Below are positions 39,101-49,429 of a DNA stretch of 64,000 nucleotides, in pieces (position 1 is the first letter of the stretch; every line of letters starts with the position of its first letter). Origin of the DNA: Breviolum minutum Mf 1.05b.01 (taxonomy: Eukaryota > Sar > Dinophyceae > Suessiales > Symbiodiniaceae); NCBI GenBank assembly GCA_000507305.1, contig DF239098.1, positions 282,587 through 346,586 of the forward strand. The letters run 5' to 3'. The position numbers were made by a program, and so were the translations under genes. Under the pieces are notes generated by a model. That model did no database searches, was not told the DNA's origin, and was given only the letters and a program-made list of their open reading frames with translations.

Positions 39101-42100
39101 CCGTCGTCGTAGCGGCGCTTGGCGCCGGAAACCTCCTCGCGCTTGGAGGCCAACACCTGGGTACCCATCGTGTGGAATCAGAAATGCAGCTAAAGGGTAG
39201 GAATTTCTGTACCCAAAAAATCCCAAAAGAAAAGAAAGCCAAGCGTGACAAAGAGATGCAAGTGAGGCTATGACGTCCTTGAAGGAGTTAATAAGCTCCA
39301 AATACGATGTCGGCGTAACCTTTGCAGTCCGAGAGCTCAGGAGTTGAAACCCTGACGTCTTGGAGCGTTGCTCTCTGCTTTGTATATCTTTGTATCATGT
39401 AGTGGTGGTTCCTATCACTTGTGTGCAAGCTTTCCTTGAGCTCTCGGCATAGTAATGGCGCTGCACCTTTTCTTGGCCATGTCGGGACAAAAGCTGATAG
39501 AAGCAAAGAAGGAAAAAAAACATCTACCAATTTGGCGTCATTGGGATAGCCGTACCACTCGAAAGAATGCGATTGTTTTAGATAAGATAAGCAGTCTACT
39601 ATTGGTTCATCCTGTCATGCATCTGTATTCATCCTATGACATCCTACGACTATTCTTCGCTTCCTGTCCATGGTCACAAGGAACCAGCAAAGACGCGCCT
39701 CCGAGCGGAATCGCTTGGTCAGTCCAAACACAGACTCCTGCATTTGCACACAAATCCTTAGTTATTCTGACTGTTCTCGCACGCTATCATCTTTTCATGG
39801 CTTTCCTCAGTTGCTTCACAATCTGAAGATGCAAAATCCAAAAAATCTAGGCTTCCTGCTCCACCACTCCTGCAAACACTCCCTCTGAAAGGTCCACCTA
39901 TAGAAGTCAACAGGACATCGGCATCCTAAGGAGTCCCACATTTGCAAATCCGTCTTAGTATGTCTTGTAAACATGCAGGCCTTCTGCAAAAAGTGAGTGG
40001 CCACACTCCGCAAAGCTTCTTGAGGCCATTCCATGAACCAATCCTCACAAGGTGGGAACTTCAAGAAAGCTGTGATCCTATGTGATCCTGGCTTTGCTAT
40101 AGCTCTTTGGCATGCCCGGCCCTGATGTCAGTACCTTTGGGAGTCTTTGAGCCCAGCACAATGGTGCAGCAGTTGACGATTGCAGGAAACATCCGCACTC
40201 GTCGGCGAAAGGCCTTTCATTGCTACCAACCCCCCAAAAAAGTTGCGATCAGTTGCGAATAATTCACTGAGTGACGTTAAAACTTTCAAACACTAACCAA
40301 TTGCCCAAGTGGGGAAGCTCTTCAAATCTGTATAGCTCACCTCCCCAATTGGAGAAAGTGCCAGAATCAGGTGAAGATTCTTTCCTCAGATCAAAGCGTC
40401 ACTCAAATTCTTCTTTTTACCAACAGAAAAAAGTATGTGCTAAACTGCCAATCTTCTTTGGAAACCTGGTGCACCGAGGCTGCTACGGCACTGCTCAGTG
40501 AAGAAGGCCAAAGTCTGGAGAGGTGTCACAAAAGCTATACCCGGAGATACGACTGGGTGTTCAGTTAAGTGGCCCTAACATAAGCAGCTACTCAACTGCA
40601 TTCTGCTCGGTAAAACTCCATCCCAAGGCTGGGTATCACCAAAAACCTAGCCTCAGCTTGGCCATTGCACCCTGCTGCTTGTGCTGCAGCCCCGCAGCCC
40701 TGACAAGTGATGCATATCTAGATGAAGCAGCAATCCATGCAACGCCTTGACTTTGCAAACAAAGTGGTTTGTGTGCCATATTTCTCCATAATATTTAACG
40801 CCAACAAATTTTTTGGATGCCTCCATGATCGCAGTCTTGTCTTCTGCATTGAAGAGGTTGGGAACCTGAGTCAGCGTACCAGCTTCCGCTTGCAGTCCAT
40901 GTATGTGTTCGGAAGGGAAATATGCTTTTACACTTTTACACACCTGCTGTCTAAATATTGGATACATCTGATACACAGAGTTCAAGCTTCTTTGATCCTG
41001 CACGATCGAAATCAGACATGCAACTCAAAAATCATTCAAATGCGGCAATGCCTCCTCCTTTTTGGCCAACTCAGTTTGCACGCTGCTTCTGTCCACTGAA
41101 AAGACCACTACGTGTGTCATCCAGGCCATCTCTATCATGAACATACTCGAGCCGTTTGTCACAAGTTCGCTCAAACTCCTCGACTTCTTTGATACATCTG
41201 GAGATGTCTCCACTGTTTTCTTCGATGCAAAGGCGCAGTGGTCTCATTGTACAAACGATGTGAGTCTTCTTCAGCTTGGCCGGGTTGGACTGAATCAGCC
41301 CGCCTCCACCGGATCCACTGGCCATCGACATGGCTGACGAGGATTGCGTGACAGGTACACACCTGCTTGACTATGGCCTTTGCTCTGATCCTCAACGGCT
41401 ATGCAAGCATTGTTGTGTCAATCTGATAGACCTTTCAGTGTCACAGGCTGAAGGCATGAATTACGACAGCTGCAATATTAACTTACTATCATGGAAAAAT
41501 TGAGACTAAGCGACTATGACTAAGCACCCTACTTCCCCGTTGTTGAGCAAGCTGGATGTATCTTCGAGAAATGATTCCTCTCACAGCTTCGCATGAGGTT
41601 TGAAGCGCATCTATTGTCCTTCAAAAAAGCCTGCCTGCATTCCTATGGGTAAAAGAGCTTTGAAGGAATACTCTGAACTCTGAACCTCGACCTCAAAATG
41701 AACCTCCATTCCAGGTCAATGCGAGTCCTTTGGGATCTGCGTGTCAGCAAGGAGGAACGTGGTCTGCAAACCCAAATCGAATAGAACAGTGCGGTTGATT
41801 GCATGTCGCTCTCTCTGGATCTGGCTCCGATTGCCTAAACTTGGTGCTTGCCATGTTTGCCAGGCTCTTCAAATAAAACTGCACATAAATTTGCGACAAG
41901 CCTGGACTGGTGCCTCTTGAGTGCCGCCCCCAACAGACATCAGGAGGCGCTTGATCTAAGCAAGTCAAAAAAAGTAGGTGGCAGATTCTTTGAAGAAATG
42001 AGAGATGCACAGCAAGATCAACAAAGTAAAACAAAAGTGACGTCTTACTTGCTTGAGGCAGGAGCTTCATCGTGCCAGTCGCTGACTTTGTAGTCTTTAG

Positions 42101-45100
42101 TGACTTCAATGCTGAACTGCTCATACCTCGGAAACCAACTGACTTATCTAAAAATCTACAGCCGTTCTACTTTCCCAGTCTGCTTTCTTTTGAGGCACGC
42201 TGCGCCGAACAGCAGTTTTTTTTGTTCGTCCGAGAGGCTCCGCCACGAAAGTGGCCAAGGTTGCGAGACTCTTGCGCCCACTGCCCCCAACACCAACCAG
42301 TAGTGCATTGCCCAGGGGAATCTTCAGCACACGAACCTTGACACCAATGGTAGTCTTTATGATGGAACTGAAAGAAATGGTGATCACTCCAAAAAGATTG
42401 TGAGTGCGCAGCAATGCGACAAATATGTTGTGCAGCTGACCTCAGTGTTTTCGATCTAAAATCATTGAAATCCATGACTTCAGCATCTCTAAACCAAACA
42501 GAAGCTCTGCTCTCACCCGACCATCAAGGTGCTGAGTTCACCCAAAGGAAAACTGTGAATCAAACGTGAACAGCACCAATTCCATGCCACGCTTTGCCAT
42601 GGAATTGTAGTCCATTAGCCGATTCTTCCTCTCAGGTTAGGTTATGTAACTAGGTCAGCCAACAAAAGAAAGTTCAAAAACAGACTGAGCTACATTGGCT
42701 GCATTCAGAAAAATTCTCCGTTGAGTAAATTGCATGGTGCTTCCAGGCGTTTCATTTAAGCTGTTCGAAGGTGTTACAACACCGTTGAAATCAGGCCAGG
42801 AATGCAGCACGTCATCAAGCTGCTCCAGATTTGTCACCTGCTGATAGTACAAGGCTTTGCCTCAGTCTCTTTCGAGTTCTAAGCAGATTGGCGCAGGATT
42901 TCTGATTGCGCTTCACTTGGTGATGCTCGCATGTACAAACTGAGAAAGTATGTTAAAATGTTCTACAAGGATTGTGAAGCTGAGCTTTTCAGTTTGAACC
43001 TGCCCGGACAACATTCCAAGTGCCCGACTGTCAGCAAAGTCCACAAAAATAATTGGTTCCTGCACAAAAAGTAACAGTTCCATCCAAAAGCGTCGATACC
43101 TCACTACAGTTGCAGCACATTTTGGAAAGTAAGTCCTGCATTGTCTATTCTGCTTTGTACGCCTTCTTACAGATACGTTAGGCTTAGGATAATCTGGAAC
43201 AAACCCGGGAATCTTGCAATAGTCCAATTGGTTCAAAGCATGCCGTGACCTCCAACTCCCTGAGTGATCAAGCAGTCCTGCTTGATGATTGCTTTCCATT
43301 GCTTCTTGAAATGTTCCTGCCAAAGTGAGATCCGTTTCAACTCGCTCCAGGATGCAGTAACTCTGCAACAAGAACTCTGGAATGACCCTGATTGCCAGTG
43401 CCTGCATCTTTTCTTGAAGAAGATTCACAAACCACGCCTCATTTGCTTGCCATCTACATCTTCCAAACAAGTGGAAGATCCAACTATTAATGCACTGAGA
43501 ATGCCAATTTGGTTTGCGAGACGTGAAACTGGGGCATCCAAATTGGAGCCTTGCACGACATTTCTCTGAAATTCTACCAAGCTGCATGATCTTCTTCTGT
43601 TGCAAGGCGATCCTGTCGAAAAGACTCGAAAAACTTCTCGTGAGATGTTACAAGGTGATGCTGTGTCTGTGGTCTCACTCTTGTGCACAGGCCATCAGTC
43701 CATTTCAATCCATTTCAGCGTTTTCGGAAGCCAGCGCCTGGAAGACACGTTGACATTCGTGCGCCCAGCATTTGATGAAGTCATCTGCTCCGGGGAGAGA
43801 GTCTTTGCTGCAGAGGCAAATGCCCTGGTTCACCTCCCAACAACACCAAGTTTTGTCAGTTACTGATGGCAAAGGGCCTAGATCGGCCTAGACACCTGCA
43901 TGAAAAGCCTAAGAAACCTACGCATTTAATTGATGTTTTTGAACACTGCACTGAGCTGCCTTGGCCAGGTCTCGCAAGTTAAATGTGTAGTGTGACCTGA
44001 ATCGCAGTATGATCCAGAAATCTATTTCAATCCAGTCAATGAGCCAACGCTACAAGGCGTCCGCTGGCACAAAAACAAACAAGTCATACATGAGCACAGG
44101 TCGTGCTGAAAATGCTGCAGTCAAAAAAATCTACTCGGTCACGGACTTGGCAGGCGTTGGCAGCATGTTCTCCGAAATTGTGTTGTACACATCTACCTCA
44201 AGTATGGCTAAGACATCCATTTTTGTTGCAGAGATATGCTTCTGTCCCTCAAGATGCTGAAAACTGGGAGCCAAAACGGTAGCTCGTACGACCGTGCCAC
44301 TCAGACCACTGACCTGCACAAAAAGACGTTCCCAAAACCCAAACATCAGAAAATCAGATTCTAAGCAGGATGCTGGCAACACAACTGAATTTGCAAAGAA
44401 GACTGCCATGATGTGCACGCCTGACCCGGGAATTTTCCAAGAAACCACTGCCTTGATCAAGGCAGCTGACAAACAAGATGGAAATGAAAGGAAAGTTTCT
44501 GAAACCACTGGTTTTGCTCTTATTATTGAATTCGTCACCAATTCTCGAGACCAACTTCCAACCGGTTCTCTGTGGGTTTAAGCTCTCGCCCTAAGCTTTT
44601 GACATGATGGTTTGGAAAATACGTTGAAGGCTTTCACCCTGAAATGCCAGCAAGTAGAAATAGTTGTAGTGCCTGCCAGCGAAACGGAAGGCTAAGCTTT
44701 ACAAATGGAATAGCAAAGACATGCAAACACTCCTGGCTTTGTTGCTATAGGGCGTCTAGAAGCAAATTTCAAACGTTCCGCCTTTGGTAACGACCAGTAA
44801 TTTGTGGCCGACCAGCACTCGGAGTCATAGCCGCAATGAAATTGAGATCAACCAACTGGCGGAACCTGGTCACGAAACAGATCCGCCCCCGGGTGCAAAA
44901 GGGCATGTCTTTCCAGAGGCACTAAGCAATAAATAGCGCAAGGGGGTCTTTTTGTGCAGGTCATTTACTGCATTTTGGGACCGTTTCGGTCTCCTTCGCT
45001 TCTTTGAGTTACCAGTAGAACTTATGTGGTGCTACGCCGGGGTATCTTAGGCACATTTTGGAATCTTGTCATATTTTCGCCGTCGGAGCGGTCATAAGAA

Positions 45101-48100
45101 TTGCAGAAAAATGTGGATATTTTTCCGGGGTTGATCATGGGCTGAAAAAAGGAACGAATGATAACGAAAGACTTCTTCGAAACAACAATTGTCTTGAAAT
45201 CAACTGTTGCAGCAATGTAAAATCGGTGTTTTTTTATGTTCTGAGGTATGTTACTTGTATAACATGTTGCATGATCAAAAATATTATGTTGAGGAAATTG
45301 TTTTTGGGGTTACCCACCACCCAAAATATTAGTTTAAGGTAGGGGGTATGCTTTTTGCTTCTCAGCTTTGAAAACTGGAGTGATTGAATAGAAGAGAAAG
45401 CCGCTATTTGCTATTTACGATATGCTTTGCGTGCATGTTTGACAAAACATTGCCGTGTGAATACCGGTATTTTGCTCACTGTTTGCATTTGACGCCAAGA
45501 TGCTAAATACTTACCCAACACCGCATGACAGTAGCAAAAAGACAGTCTGGTTAATCTCTGATCCCGGTGCAGGCGGCCCCTTCCGCGGAGTGGCATGAAT
45601 GAAACAAGTCAAATCAGTCAACTTCGGGCAAAATCTTCCATCTCCCTAAGTCCAACACTCACAGGTCTTGCGCTCGTACCAGCCACTCGTGTCCATCCAC
45701 TGCCTGGACATGTCTCGTGCATATCTTTTGGATGTGTGAAAGGGCTGGATCAGTGGCTCAGGACCAGCCTCAATAGCTCAATAGGCGGCTGGGCACCATA
45801 TTTCTCCTGTGCTGTTGGATTCGTCACAAGAAAAAGCAAGGCAAGGAAATATGTTGCCGAAGCAGCAGTCAAGTTCTGGGGAATGAGAAAGTTTTTACAG
45901 AAATGAAAATTTAGCAAACTGCTCACTTTCAAAGAAGGTGTGCAGCAAATCTCCGCCGATTTTTTGTGTGATGCAACACTCCTTGGCCGGCATGTTGAGG
46001 TCGTCCACAAAGACCAGGCAACGCTTACCAAAGGGCGGGCCATAGCACCCTTTCTTCCTTAAGTATCACTGCTCAACTGGAGCCACAGACGAGGAAGGAT
46101 GGAATGAGAAACTGTTTATTCCTCAGAGCTGCACCGCTTGTCCAACTTCCCATCGATCACATCCTTCGAGGGAGTGGATCAGTCTTGAAATGCAGGATAC
46201 AGTACTTGACTTTGTGACCACTAGAGCTCCCCTTTCAACACACCCATGGTTCATCATGAATTTATCTTTGATTCATGATCTCCTGCGTCTGGTTCGCACT
46301 GGACTGCGCGCTGAAGGCAAATGCAAAGGCACTGTATCTCCTTGGATACTGCAAGGGAACCGATTCCACGCAACTTCAACACTTATGTGATTTTGTGTAA
46401 ATCTGATTCAAAGTCTCCCTAGTCTACTGCTAAATGAATCTAAGGATAGAACTCTTTATCGAAGCCTTTCAGGAGCTGCTGTTGGACCACAACGGTCTTA
46501 CCCGTTCCAGTAGGTCCTGTGCCACTGCTTTGTTGAAGTGTGTAACCCTTATTCCTAATTTGAGCAAACGCCGCAGAAAGTGGCCTGCGAAGAGCACATG
46601 GAATTCTGCCCGCACAAGCATCTGCAACAAGAAAGCGTTCCTGCACAAGATGTACACAGCTCGGAAATTCTGAAATCAAGCCAATCATTTTCTGTTTTGA
46701 AACTTATCCAAGTCCACGAATAGAAGCTTGGGCACTGGCCTTACCGTGTCTGATGTAGGTATGATGAGCGAATGTGCCTATGCAGGAAGGCTGATGGGCA
46801 TCCAGAATCTACACACTTAAAGATGTGTTGCATTCTGAATCAAGATTTGGCACTCTCAGCAAGAAGGTACAATGTAATGTTTTGCCAAGTCCCTCACCAT
46901 TACCATCAACATGCCTTACAACATGGCCTTCAGCCACGCAACTACAAACATCATGGATCTACCACATACCTCCCACCTGCTCCCCGGGCGTCCTATAAAT
47001 TCTCATATATATAAACAGTTCCCTGCTTTCCTTTTACGTGCATTGAAATTTCCATGCACGCGGACCGACAGCAGCAGTAACCCCGCCTATTTGTCATGCA
47101 AACAGTGCCCTGCTTTCATTTCCGTGTAAGTTTCTTTGCAAATGCGTCAAGCCCCGAAGTAATCATCTCGTGCGCTGTAGATTATCATACAAATTGTACC
47201 TCAATTTTCTGCGGTGTGAATTTCCATGCCACAGGAGTAGCCCCACATCGCCTTCTTTGATGTTTCGTGGATTGTCACGCTGTATGCACGCAAGTCTCCA
47301 CAAATGCCACACCGGATGTACAAATGTAAAGACCCACAAGTGGGTATGCTGTTCTACGCGAGAGCTCTTATATGAGCTCAAATAAGTGCATACCCTACCT
47401 TTAACGCACCCTCCAGCACGGTGACGCAATCATGCTATAAGCTTTTCATTCTTGGTGCATGTTTTGTCCTTCGCTTTTTTGAAAAAAGATACTGGCGCGA
47501 ACAGCAGATCAAGACAAAAAGCCCACCGACTCTGAATGAAGCGCCAAAAACACACGTTCAACTTTCTTGTTTGGACTCGCTTGACCCTGCTTGCTGACAT
47601 CATCAACCGGATGCTTTCTTCACCTTTTGAATGGGCTTGATTGATTCGGCATCACCTCTGCAACACTATGGGAACGAGAGTTAGACAAGTTGGTACTTGG
47701 GCTGTTGAAAAGCATCTGTGTTTACCTCTGTAAATGGAGTTGGGAGTAGACAAAACTGTCTTTTTTCGCTCGATTATCTATTATTGACTTGACCACGACC
47801 CCCACCCCGACCAAACACCAAACACCCAATTCCTGATCTTGCTTTTCAGAGCACCTGTTCCACAACCTGGCAAACGGACCTGGTTCCCAAAGCCTGGTTC
47901 TCGAAACACCGGAAACAGTTGCTCAACCATCCAGTTAATTCTTCAAACCTTGTTGCCAAAGCAGGTGTTGCATAACCTGACTTCTCGGCAGGTTTTTGCA
48001 ACCTGCTTCCCAGAAACTAGTTCACAGCTTGTGGTGACCTTGCCGGAACCTGATTCCCCAACCAACTGTGCCGGAACCTGGCTCCTGTTAACCACGCAAA

Positions 48101-49031
48101 AATATGCAAAACCCTTACCGGCCGCCCCCTTGCAGGTACGCCAAAGAGCAAAACTTTAGATGGGAAGTACTCAATACTTTTGGGGAAAATCTCCAACATC
48201 AGCAAGCGCCTCTGCGTCCTTTGGAATTTCAAAGGATCCGATCTTTTTGCTCCATAGTTCCCACCTGAAAACTGCTCTCATTTACCAGTCACAGCTCGCA
48301 ATCTCAGCCATGAGACTCAGCTAGCCCGTTGGAGCCCAGTGGCTTGTTGCCAGCACCAGGAAAGTAGTCGAACACGCTTCCTTCCTCTGGAAATCCAGAA
48401 GACCTTGGTCCATGTGACTCTAGGATCAAACTGTCAGCAAAATGCACAGAAACTGAAATTCGAAGGTCAATATGTCTGAGCCCTGTGCCCCCCTCGGGGT
48501 GTTCGGGAAAGTGGCCTTGACATCTCAGAAAGGGCTACAAAATGTGCTTTCTGCATCATCCGTCCATCGAGTCTTTAGGGTTCAAATGCAATTTAGTCCT
48601 CACCCCTCTCACATGTCGGTGTCCTGCTTGCTGGGTGTCTTCTGGGATTCTGGGCAACTGGCAAGCTTAATGTTTTATTTTTCACTACTGTAGCAAGATT
48701 GATGTCATGAAAAGTTTCGATCGAACCTGAGGTTCTGGCTCGTCTCCTAGAAGTTGGAAGTCCTCCTTTAGACCCGAACATTGTCCTGCAATAGTGACCG
48801 GAACTTTCAAGATGTTCTTGTACTCAATTGACAGCCCCTATGGCAACCAAAGCATGGGTCTTTGTTAGTTAAGCAATGTCTCAAGAAAAACATGATGTTA
48901 GTTTGCAGCTGTCCTGAGGCTAATCGACGGAAGAAGGAATCCAAAAGAGCTCGACCATCGCTGTCGGCAACGCATCCAAAGCTCCAGACCAAACCTGGCA
49001 GAATATACGAAACTACACCAGACAACAGCAA
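16348..49031 (-). CDS. dynein heavy chain, motor part only (AAA2-AAA3 linker to C-terminus)
   Basis: More than 60 short minus-strand exons can be lined up in the correct protein order with an axonemal-type dynein heavy chain: linker after AAA2, AAA3, AAA4, antiparallel stalk, AAA5, AAA6, C-terminal domain, stop at 16348. The dynein motor hydrolyses ATP to walk along microtubules; the axonemal class drives the flagella. Landmarks are GPTGTGKT and [10 protein letters not shown] (AAA3), [10 protein letters not shown] (AAA4), [11 protein letters not shown] before the stalk, [16 protein letters not shown] (AAA5), [21 protein letters not shown] and LQNC (AAA6), and [12 protein letters not shown] near the end. 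Exons average roughly 60 bases and introns several hundred. The tail, AAA1 and AAA2 were not found; a methyltransferase gene sits immediately upstream. The individual segments are described in the entries that follow. Confidence 0.9.
18555..19040. repeat. (TTTG)n tetranucleotide tract in a dynein intron
   Basis: Nearly 490 bases of TTTG/TTTGTCTG units on the plus strand, with variant blocks (TTGG near 18692-18740, CTTG near 18850-18960) and a final GTT/TTC part. It sits between the dynein exons at about 19.3 kb and 18.2 kb. All three plus frames are open through it and give artificial Cys/Leu/Phe/Val repeats. Confidence 0.92.
20160..20380. repeat. GTA / GGAGTA / TTC repeat tract in a dynein intron
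   Basis: TAG/GTA triplets (about 20167-20222) pass into GGAGTA hexamers (to about 20320) and then a TTC/CTT-rich stretch to about 20380. The tract lies between the dynein exons ending [10 protein letters not shown] (20560) and starting LLRFNKL (about 19930). Confidence 0.9.
23177..30425 (-). CDS. dynein exons: AAA6 region
   Basis: Exons: about 30380-30425 ([12 protein letters not shown]); about 29650-29775 ([19 protein letters not shown]); about 25735-25812 ([14 protein letters not shown]); about 25605-25665; about 25452-25525 ([21 protein letters not shown] donor); about 24800-24860 ([20 protein letters not shown]); 24652 to about 24705 ([15 protein letters not shown] donor); about 24323-24352 ([10 protein letters not shown]); about 24192-24250 ([20 protein letters not shown]); about 24020-24095 ([20 protein letters not shown]); about 23750-23840 ([20 protein letters not shown]); about 23580-23637 ([16 protein letters not shown]); about 23177-23215 ([16 protein letters not shown] donor). 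The stretch from 29600 down to 25850 is thin: the family expects about 100 residues there, and I could not place all of its exons. Confidence 0.82.
29928..30243. repeat. (CTA/CTG)n triplet tract with one unknown base
   Basis: About 310 bases of CTA triplets with interspersed CTG triplets, ending in a block of CTACCA repeats (about 30195-30240). One N at 29993 marks an unresolved base or a contig join inside the repeat. It lies between the dynein exons [12 protein letters not shown] (30.4 kb) and [12 protein letters not shown] (29.77 kb). The true length is uncertain. Confidence 0.92.
30640..35452 (-). CDS. dynein exons: AAA5 and its approach to AAA6
   Basis: Exons: 35385-35452 ([20 protein letters not shown]...GD); starting at 34150 ([15 protein letters not shown]); about 33885-33955 ([17 protein letters not shown]); about 33705-33750 ([15 protein letters not shown]); about 33565-33600 ([11 protein letters not shown]); about 33395-33435 ([13 protein letters not shown]); about 32865-32895 (ANQWIRKA); about 32690-32745 ([17 protein letters not shown]); about 32545-32590 ([12 protein letters not shown]); about 32340-32385 ([14 protein letters not shown]); about 31990-32040 ([14 protein letters not shown]); about 31855-31915 ([17 protein letters not shown]); about 31668-31736 ([18 protein letters not shown]); about 31552-31592; about 31272-31370 ([18 protein letters not shown]); about 31140-31190 ([18 protein letters not shown]); about 31040-31070; about 30650-30710 ([14 protein letters not shown]). 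Confidence 0.87.
34151..35384 (-). other. GC-AG dynein intron hosting another ORF
   Basis: The donor is GGAGAT|GCAGCT and the acceptor TCCGAG|GTTCTC. Removing this 1234-base intron joins LTGD to VLIGSG, which is the standard dynein AAA5 sequence, so the boundaries are well supported. It is one of the longer introns here, and 789 of its bases form an uninterrupted same-strand open frame (34384-35172). Confidence 0.85.
34384..35172 (-). CDS. intronless coiled-coil protein nested in a dynein intron
   Basis: A single 262-codon frame opens with [21 protein letters not shown], a Ser-rich patch ([12 protein letters not shown]) and a basic cluster. A long charged, helix-prone segment follows (about residues 55-250, with runs such as [17 protein letters not shown]). 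No membrane segment or enzymatic motif is visible. The composition is that of cytoskeletal or ciliary coiled-coil proteins; I do not recognise a family. It is unusual here for being uninterrupted over 789 bases, while the dynein exons around it average about 60. It could be a processed retrocopy or an independent gene. The frame is too long and too biased in composition to be chance. Confidence 0.72.
   Translation of the reverse strand: MEGHKDLASAVRSAASEMSAYSSSRPSRSSSEGCLSKKKHRSQRCRRQVQEEGFTLEQQQKAVQDAAFERYIETLRKDARKAVTEAKMWQETVKGGLDEEQTEKRHKRNLCQKNQSQLLSQIENNKARRAESRREFIEAASSHSFPLFTETFISLPEVEEYERKRKEHWRKELDNQMATNKILHNLELKKHHDMAIASYKENVERTTKARREERDRLVSQGKELVSSWERDIRLKDLKRAMEVGKDVVKEIDDPVLNVRSKG
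35692..39175 (-). CDS. dynein exons: microtubule-binding stalk
   Basis: Exons: about 39075-39170 ([19 protein letters not shown]...STEEQ, stalk helix 1 start); about 38525-38600 ([20 protein letters not shown]); about 38350-38395 ([11 protein letters not shown]); about 38190-38245 ([17 protein letters not shown]); about 37930-37985 ([15 protein letters not shown]); about 37715-37765 (DIVEVR); about 37405-37455 ([13 protein letters not shown]); about 37225-37265 ([13 protein letters not shown]); about 36772-36863 ([15 protein letters not shown]); about 36500-36555 ([16 protein letters not shown]); about 36255-36290 ([11 protein letters not shown]); about 36060-36110 ([17 protein letters not shown]); about 35845-35915 ([20 protein letters not shown]); 35692-35739 ([16 protein letters not shown]). 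The two coiled-coil arms and the short domain between them carry dynein to the microtubule. Confidence 0.87.
39960..42124 (-). CDS. dynein exons: rest of AAA4
   Basis: Exons: about 42050-42124 ([20 protein letters not shown], the segment after AAA4 Walker A); an uncertain one near 41140-41200; about 40825-40876 ([16 protein letters not shown]); about 40130-40200 ([18 protein letters not shown]); about 39965-40045 ([18 protein letters not shown]). The family motif 'FR.R.R.FP.+VNCCTI' is followed by 'DWF..WP..AL', and the junction of these two exons (CCTI to DWF) restores it. The Walker B strand of AAA4 itself was not identified with confidence. Confidence 0.82.
42240..44196 (-). CDS. dynein exons: AAA3 end to AAA4 Walker A
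   Basis: Exons: 44147-44196 ([16 protein letters not shown]); 43960-43996 ([11 protein letters not shown]); 43738-43784 ([16 protein letters not shown]); about 43591-43617 (DRLATEEDH); about 43406-43440 ([12 protein letters not shown]); about 42999-43058 ([15 protein letters not shown]); about 42780-42835 ([18 protein letters not shown]); about 42565-42620 ([16 protein letters not shown]); about 42403-42433 ([10 protein letters not shown]); about 42245-42335 ([23 protein letters not shown]4 Walker A). The order and spacing follow the family exactly. The GVGGSGR loop is the normal AAA4 form, so nucleotide binding at AAA4 is expected. Confidence 0.88.
44870..44945. repeat. dispersed repeat, copy 1
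   Basis: The sequence GTGCAAAAGGGCATGTCTTT with CCAGAGGCACTAA following is nearly the same as a stretch at 63935-63972 (AGGTGCAAAAGGGCGTGTCT with TTCCGGAGGCACTAA). Both are preceded by a GATCCGCCC or AATCCGCCC box. The orientation is the same. The extent of the repeat beyond this core is unknown. Confidence 0.6.
45513..49031 (-). CDS. dynein exons: AAA2-AAA3 linker and AAA3
   Basis: Exons in order: 48914-49031 (LVWSFG...[15 protein letters not shown], the W-S-x-G block after AAA2); about 48343-48460 ([17 protein letters not shown]); ending at 46745 with LIIPTSDT and a GT donor; 46585-46621 ([12 protein letters not shown] donor); 46466-46516 (Walker A GPTGTGKT, phase restored by the G from the previous exon); 45982-46049 ([20 protein letters not shown], Walker B); 45769-45806 ([12 protein letters not shown]); and a weaker one, about 45513-45595 ([14 protein letters not shown]), in the place of the usual GGGRN motif. 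Donors GT, GC and GA all occur here. The first exon is preceded by no recognisable AAA2 sequence. Confidence 0.85.
47838..48090. repeat. cluster of AACCTGGTTCC-like units
   Basis: At least ten imperfect copies of AACCTG(G)TTCCC or CCGGAACCTG in about 250 bases. Related units recur at 51690-51745, next to the retroelement end. The cluster lies in a dynein intron between the linker exon at 48.35 kb and the AAA3 exons. Function unknown. Confidence 0.55.
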
Positions 49032-49429
49032 ACGAATACTTGGTCTGGGAAAAAGTGCAACAGTTTTTGAATATCAAGGTCTTTGTTGTGCAAACGTGAA
49101 GGGCATGCTCAGCCAGTACAATGCCTGACAGGTAAGAGTGTTTGTTGAAGTGGCCACGACAAAAATGAAAAGCAACGGCTTCGGTTTTTTTTTGATTAGG
49201 AAATGTGGTTTGCAAGACACGATTGCGCGCTCAACTTGAGTCCAATCATTTTTGCACCAGTCTCTGCTGCACTTCTGACCGAATCTGCTCTTCATGACTA
49301 GTTCCAATCCTCACGCATGAAACAAAGTGAATGAATTGGAAGGCTGTGTGTGTGTGTGTTCTAAAATGAGGCTTGGCATATTCGGAATTGAAAGACTGTC
49401 CAGGAAGAACACTTATACTCAGCAGGGGC

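Noticed and set aside
42913..43605. A single 230-codon ORF as one protein
   Set aside because: Only separate pieces ([22 protein letters not shown]) match dynein; the rest between splice sites is intron that happens to be open.
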